DNA of 64,000 bases. It comes from Euleptes europaea (lineage: Eukaryota > Chordata > Lepidosauria > Squamata > Sphaerodactylidae). The position numbers and the translations under genes are program-made. Below, piece after piece: positions 59,590 through 64,000 of this stretch (within the stretch, counting starts at the first letter, position 1; each line of letters opens with the position of its first letter). The notes beneath the pieces were generated by a model that ran no database searches, was not told the origin of the DNA, and saw only the letters and a program-made list of their open reading frames with translations. The DNA lies in NCBI RefSeq assembly GCF_029931775.1, contig NW_026612051.1, positions 310,001 to 374,000 of the forward strand, given 5' to 3'.

Positions 59590-59735
59590 CCTTTACTATT
59601 TTACCCTCACAACAACTCTGTGAGGTAGGTTACGCTAAGTGTGTGTGACTGGCCAAAGGCACCCAGCAACCTTTCATGACAGAATGGGAATTCAAACCTG
59701 GGTATCCCAGACCTTGTTTGACACTCTAACCCTAA
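59590..59735 (-). mobile_element. MIR-like tRNA-derived SINE
   Basis: Contains caacaactctgtgaggtagg, aaaggcacccagcaac and aattcaaacctgggtatccc. Same family as 10340-10560. Confidence 0.58.
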
Positions 59736-60755
59736 AGTCCCCAACTTGGTGCCTGTTGGTACCATGGTGCCCACTGACATTTTTTCTGGCATCTGCCAAG
59801 TGTTTTTAGAAAGTAAGCAGGACCAGGCGGGGCTTTTGCCCAGCACTGCATTTGGTTGGCCATTGGAGATCTGATTGGCTGTTCATATTTTTCAAAAAAT
59901 TTCTGGAGCAGCTGCAACCACAGTGTTGGTTTTATTATCTCAGTCCTCTTTCCCAGCGTTATTTTTAAAACTTACCCCTCTCCTCCCCTGCACTTGGGAC
60001 TTCCTCTGTGTGTGTGCATTTCACTCCACTTCCTGAAGCAACCATTTTGTGGTGGGCTCTGCCTCCCATGCCAGCCAGTTCATGGCTGCACCTAACACCC
60101 TGCATCAAAATCCCAGCGCTGAAACAGCATTAGTCTTATCTGTAGTTGTGTCACACTGTGACACTGTAGCTGTGTCCATTTGTGATTAACTGTAATCCCG
60201 AGATTATTTCCCATGTATTACTGCCAAACTAGGTATCCCCAGTTTATACCTGTGCATTTGCACACTTGATTCTTTTGCTTAAATATGGTACTTTCCATTG
60301 TCTCATGTTGCACAATTTCCCCATTTAACTATATATGTATTACACAGATCTTTTCACTTTCCATACACCTTTGATACATTCAACTGTAGTCTGCCTCTTA
60401 CATGAATGCTATTTCATATTTTCATGTCAGAACTAAGGCCATGTACCACTTGCTCTTTCAGTAAATATCTACAAATACTACCAACGCAAATGTACCCTAA
60501 GGAATGTGATAGACCTGATTGTAATATTATCTATTAGCCAAATGGTTAACAGCGATTAACTAATAATTTCCTGGATTGAGGCAACTGTTGCTATTACTTA
60601 AGGGTTTCATGCGAAGGCGTTACAGAGATATAGGCTGATGACGTAGTGAAAAACACAGAGAAGGCAGTTGAATAAAAGAAAGAATGCAAGAAGCTGCACA
60701 TAAAATCCTGGTAAAAGATCCAATAATTACCTGGCAATTTAACAACAAAAAGTTG
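59736..60755. other. Intergenic/intronic DNA between A-w1 and A-w2
   Basis: 59740-60120 (ggtaccatggtgcccactga onward) looks like an old DNA-transposon-derived repeat, but I cannot define its ends. The rest shows nothing. Confidence 0.4.
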
Positions 60756-60761
60756 ACTCAC

Positions 60762-63191
60762 CTGGAATACGATCTGATTTCCACTGGTTAAATTAAAATC
60801 TTCACCAGCGAGGATAGGATCCTTTACCTCACCAGTCAAATCATTAGTCAGAGTATTAGAATAATTTGCCTTCGAAAAATTGAACTGGCTTTTCCTAGAA
60901 TCTGTGGTGAGAGAAACCTCTTGGCAATAAGAGTGAAGAAAAGCTCGAACACCATCGATCCCCACAAATTGTGAGACTGGAACGCCACTGAAATTCACAC
61001 TCCCAGAAGCACACAGCTGTGAAGTTCTCCACCTGTGCAACCTGATAGCCAGCAACACAAGCAGGAAGGCGAAAAACAAGCAGGACACAAAAGCCACAGC
61101 GACCACCAGGTAGAAGGTGAGGTCCGACTGGGGTTCTGCTGGAGCTGAGATGATGCTAATATCAGAAAGGCTTTCTGGGATGCTGTCGGCCAGCACCACA
61201 GTGACCATGACGGAGGCAGAGAGAGGGGGCTGCCCATTGTCCTTCACTAAAACTACCAGGCTTTGCTTGAGAGCATCCTTGTCCAGAAAGAAACGGGCTG
61301 TCCTGATCTCTCCAGTGTGGAGTCCTATGGTGAAGAGTCCTGGCTCTGTGGCCTTGTGTAATTGATAGGAGAGCCAGGCATTCTGGCCAGAGTCTGCATC
61401 CACCGCCACCACCTTAGTGACCAGGTAGCCAGGCTCAGAGGTGCGAGGGGCCAGCTCAACTCCAGTGGAGCCATCAGTGGGAACGGAAGGGTACAAGATT
61501 TCTGGAGCATTGTCATTCTGATCCAGGATGAAGAGCATCACTAAGACGCTGGAGCTAAGTGGTGGGGAGCCTCCATCTTGAGCCTTGACCAGGAAGTTAA
61601 TTTCTTGGAACTCTTCATAATCAAAGGAACGCAGGGCATAAATAATCCCAGTCTCAGAGTTAACAGAAAGGTAGGAGGAAAGGTAGGAGGAATCATTGAT
61701 ATCTGTTTCAGTGATAGAATAAGTTATTCTAGAGTTCTCATCCCAGTCTGCATCACTTGCTGTTAGGGAAAAGACTGAAGCTCCTCTCTGGTTATTTTCC
61801 ATGAAATAAGATGTGTAGACTGATTTTGAAAAGTGAGGAGGGTTGTCATTTGTATCTACAATGTGAAGCGCTATGACCATGGCTGTAGAAAGAGGAGGTG
61901 TCCCATGATCAGTTGCAGAAACAGTGATATTGTATGATTCTCTCTGCTCCCTGTCAAGGTTCTCAGCTGTTACCAAACTGTAAAAGTTATCTGTGGATTT
62001 TTTCAGCTGAAAAGGGAGGATTTGGGAAATCAAACATGTGACTTCACCATTAATTCCTGAATCTCGATCTTCTACATTTAAAATAGCAATAACAGTTCCA
62101 GATGGTGAATTCTCCTTGACGGAGCTTGTGAGAAAGGTTACAGTTAACTCTGGGGCATTATCATTCAGGTCTTTAACGGTGATCTCAACCTTTGCCCTGT
62201 TGAACAGTCCGCCATAATCCTCAGCGTGCACCTCAAATTCATAAAAGGAGCATGCCTCAAAGTCAATGTCCCCCATTACTGTTATCGTGCCAGTTGTTGA
62301 GTTTAAAAGAAACATTTGTGAGTCCCTCTTGGTGACCTTTTTGAAAGAGTATTTCAGCTCTCCATTGATTCCTTCATCCAGATCGACAGCTCTAACTGTA
62401 CAGATTGTGGACCCTTTAGGAATATTCTCTTCAATGCTCACTGCATACAGGGGTTGACTGAATACTGGCGCATTGTCATTCGCATCTGAAACAATTACTT
62501 TGATTTGAGCTGTGCCAGTCCTGACTGGATCACCTCCATCAGTAGCTGTGAGGATTAGTTCATACACTGATTGCTCTTCCCTGTCGAGCATTTTTTCCAG
62601 CACCAGCTCCACGTGCCTGGCACCGTTCTCTCCCATTTTCACATCCAGAGAAAAATGGCTGCTGCCTGTAAGTTGGTACCTTTGCACAGAATTAATTCCA
62701 AGATCTTGATCCTGAGCTTCAGGTAGAGGAAACCGAGAGCCTTGGATAGCTATCTCATTGACTTTCACTTCTTGTTCCCCAGGAGGGAAGTTAGGGGCAT
62801 TGTCATTTATATCTGTAATCTCCACTTCAACTCCATACAGTTTTCTTTTACTCTCAACAATAACCTGAAAGTTTAAGATGCATTTCTCTGCCTGTCCACA
62901 GACTGCCTCTCTGTCTATTCTCTCAGAGGTTTGTAAATGACCATTGTGGATGTTTAAAGAAAAATACTGAACCATACCTGTTCTGGTAACTATACGCAGG
63001 TCATGGTCTGGAAGATGCTTTCCATCCATCCCTAGATCCTCTGCAATATTCCCCACGAAAGAGCCTTTCTGCATCTCTTCAGGAATGGAATAGTGAATCT
63101 GCCCAGCAACTGCTTTCCAGACAAACAGCAGGATTAGATATTGTAAGATTCCCTTATCTTTGCAGTTCCACAGCTTCTGTGTTTCTTCCAT
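60762..63191 (-). CDS. PCDHGA: Protocadherin gamma-A variable exon (A-w1)
   Basis: A complete gamma-A exon of 810 codons from the ATG at 63191 (MEETQKLWNC). Signal peptide about 1-30 (LILLFVWKAVAG), mature start QIHYSIPEEM, CX5C loop CGQAEKC. DINDN, DANDN, DLNDN, DTNDN and DQNDN close EC1-EC5. EC6 and the membrane segment (about 693-718) follow, with a cytoplasmic part (TDSRKSQFNFSKANY ... NQIVFQ). The exon ends in phase 0 at CAG with donor GTGAGT (60761-60756). The signal peptide and EC1 resemble A-w2 to A-w4, but EC2-EC3 (VKVNEIAIQGSRFPLPEAQD, then FYEFEVHAEDYGGL) match A-w5, so the exon looks like a mosaic. It is the most upstream exon in the window and the only gamma-A member here whose promoter element keeps the CGCT core. 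Confidence 0.96.
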
Positions 63192-63354
63192 CTCCTGACA
63201 GCAAGGTAAAAGGCACTGGTTCTCACTGGAACAGGGCTAGGGTCCTCTGTTTCTTCGTAAACCAAATGTTGAATTTGAAGACTGATCACTCTGTTACTCT
63301 GAGTAGTAAAGAATCATGGAGCGGAACTGGTGGTTTTGAGTGCAGTTTTCTGCT

Positions 63355-63380
63355 GAATTGGTGAACAGCGACACCCAGAG
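63355..63380 (-). promoter_or_regulatory. Conserved promoter element (CSE) of A-w1
   Basis: Minus strand GGGTGTCGCTGTTCACCAAT, 164 bp upstream of the ATG. CGCT core, unlike all other gamma-A promoters in the window. Confidence 0.83.
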
Positions 63381-64000
63381 TCTCATCCAAAAACGGCAGG
63401 TTTTCTTTTGTTTTGTTTTTGTCATGAGATTATTCTCACATCTTTGGTCATTAGATTCTTCCTTTTCTTCATCAAAAAATTCTGACCAAAGCCTGAACTT
63501 CAGGTCTGCAGATTCAGAATCTGATTAAGCAAATGGACCTGAGTGTATCCCACAGATTCAAGTACAGCCTAGTATACTGCTTAAATCTGTTGATCCCCTT
63601 TCTGTTGTGTATACATATCTTTTTATTTAATGAATCTAGGTATACATTATGTTTAGGATTTTTGCTTTTGGTTTGTTTGTTTGTGGGGTTGATTAATATA
63701 TGTATGTAAGTAGGAAAAGTGATTTATTGAAAACAAACCTAAGCTTTCTGGAACTAAGATAACTGAGTTCTCACCCAGTTATTAGACCTTTGGATTCTCT
63801 GGGGCTACCCAACTGTCACGCACATTTCTCCTGCTGGTATTCTGATACACTTTCCCTATACACCCCCTGGGGGCAACTGTAGGCATGCAGCCTGAACATT
63901 TAATATGTGAGAGCTTAAGAGTGCAGTGAGGGGGGCAATCTTAACTAAGTTTGAAACTGGAACAACCCGAATGTAACAATATGCTCAAATGAATTTATTA
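63381..64000. other. Upstream DNA of A-w1, nothing recognised
   Basis: No exon, promoter element or clear repeat to the window edge. Confidence 0.5.

Noticed and set aside
1-64000. CRISPR arrays, operons, phage or bacterial systems
   Set aside because: The sequence is vertebrate: large cadherin exons with splice donors, SINEs and LINEs. No array of regularly spaced repeats is present.

Overview
The window is a stretch of a clustered protocadherin gamma (PCDHG) locus from a vertebrate, read against the direction of transcription: every host coding segment lies on the minus strand. The repeats point to a squamate reptile: Sauria-type tRNA SINEs with a Bov-B-like tail, 5S-rRNA-derived SINEs, CR1 and L1 LINEs, and many short hAT-like DNA transposons. 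A gecko-like lizard is possible, but I cannot fix the species.

Ten large intronless 'variable' exons are present, nine complete and one cut by the left window edge. In transcription order (high to low coordinate) they are A-w1 (63191-60762), A-w2 (58264-55877), B-w1 (52437-49975), A-w3 (41750-39363), B-w2 (36173-33756), A-w4 (26969-24582), B-w3 (21001-18551), A-w5 (13749-11335), A-w6 (7634-5211) and B-w4 (454 to the edge). These labels are mine and do not claim orthology. Each complete exon encodes a signal peptide, six cadherin repeats, one membrane segment and a short variable cytoplasmic part, and ends in phase 0 at a GTGAGT, GTGAGA or GTAAGT splice donor. The shared constant exons are not in the window and should lie beyond position 1. 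About 160-230 bp upstream of each start codon is a copy of the conserved protocadherin promoter element (GTGTC[G/A]CTGTT).

The middle of the window (about 18.5-58.5 kb) is a tandem array of A+B gene pairs in units of about 15-16.5 kb. The intergenic DNA of these units is alignable, so several transposon insertions can be recognised by their empty sites in a sister unit. The exons themselves show gene conversion: an identical 467-bp tract is shared by B-w1 and B-w3 but not by B-w2 between them, and A-w1 is a mosaic.

All members are expected to give neuronal homophilic adhesion receptors, each chosen by its own promoter and spliced to common constant exons. A-w6 is the exception: it has an in-frame TGA after the membrane segment, while its frame stays open to the splice donor. 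No RNA gene, CRISPR array or unfamiliar protein system was found. The most notable items are the A-w6 stop, the split of promoter cores into CG and CA forms, the conversion tracts, a 162-bp near-perfect palindrome, and two retroelement insertions flanked by unusually long (53-61 bp) direct repeats.
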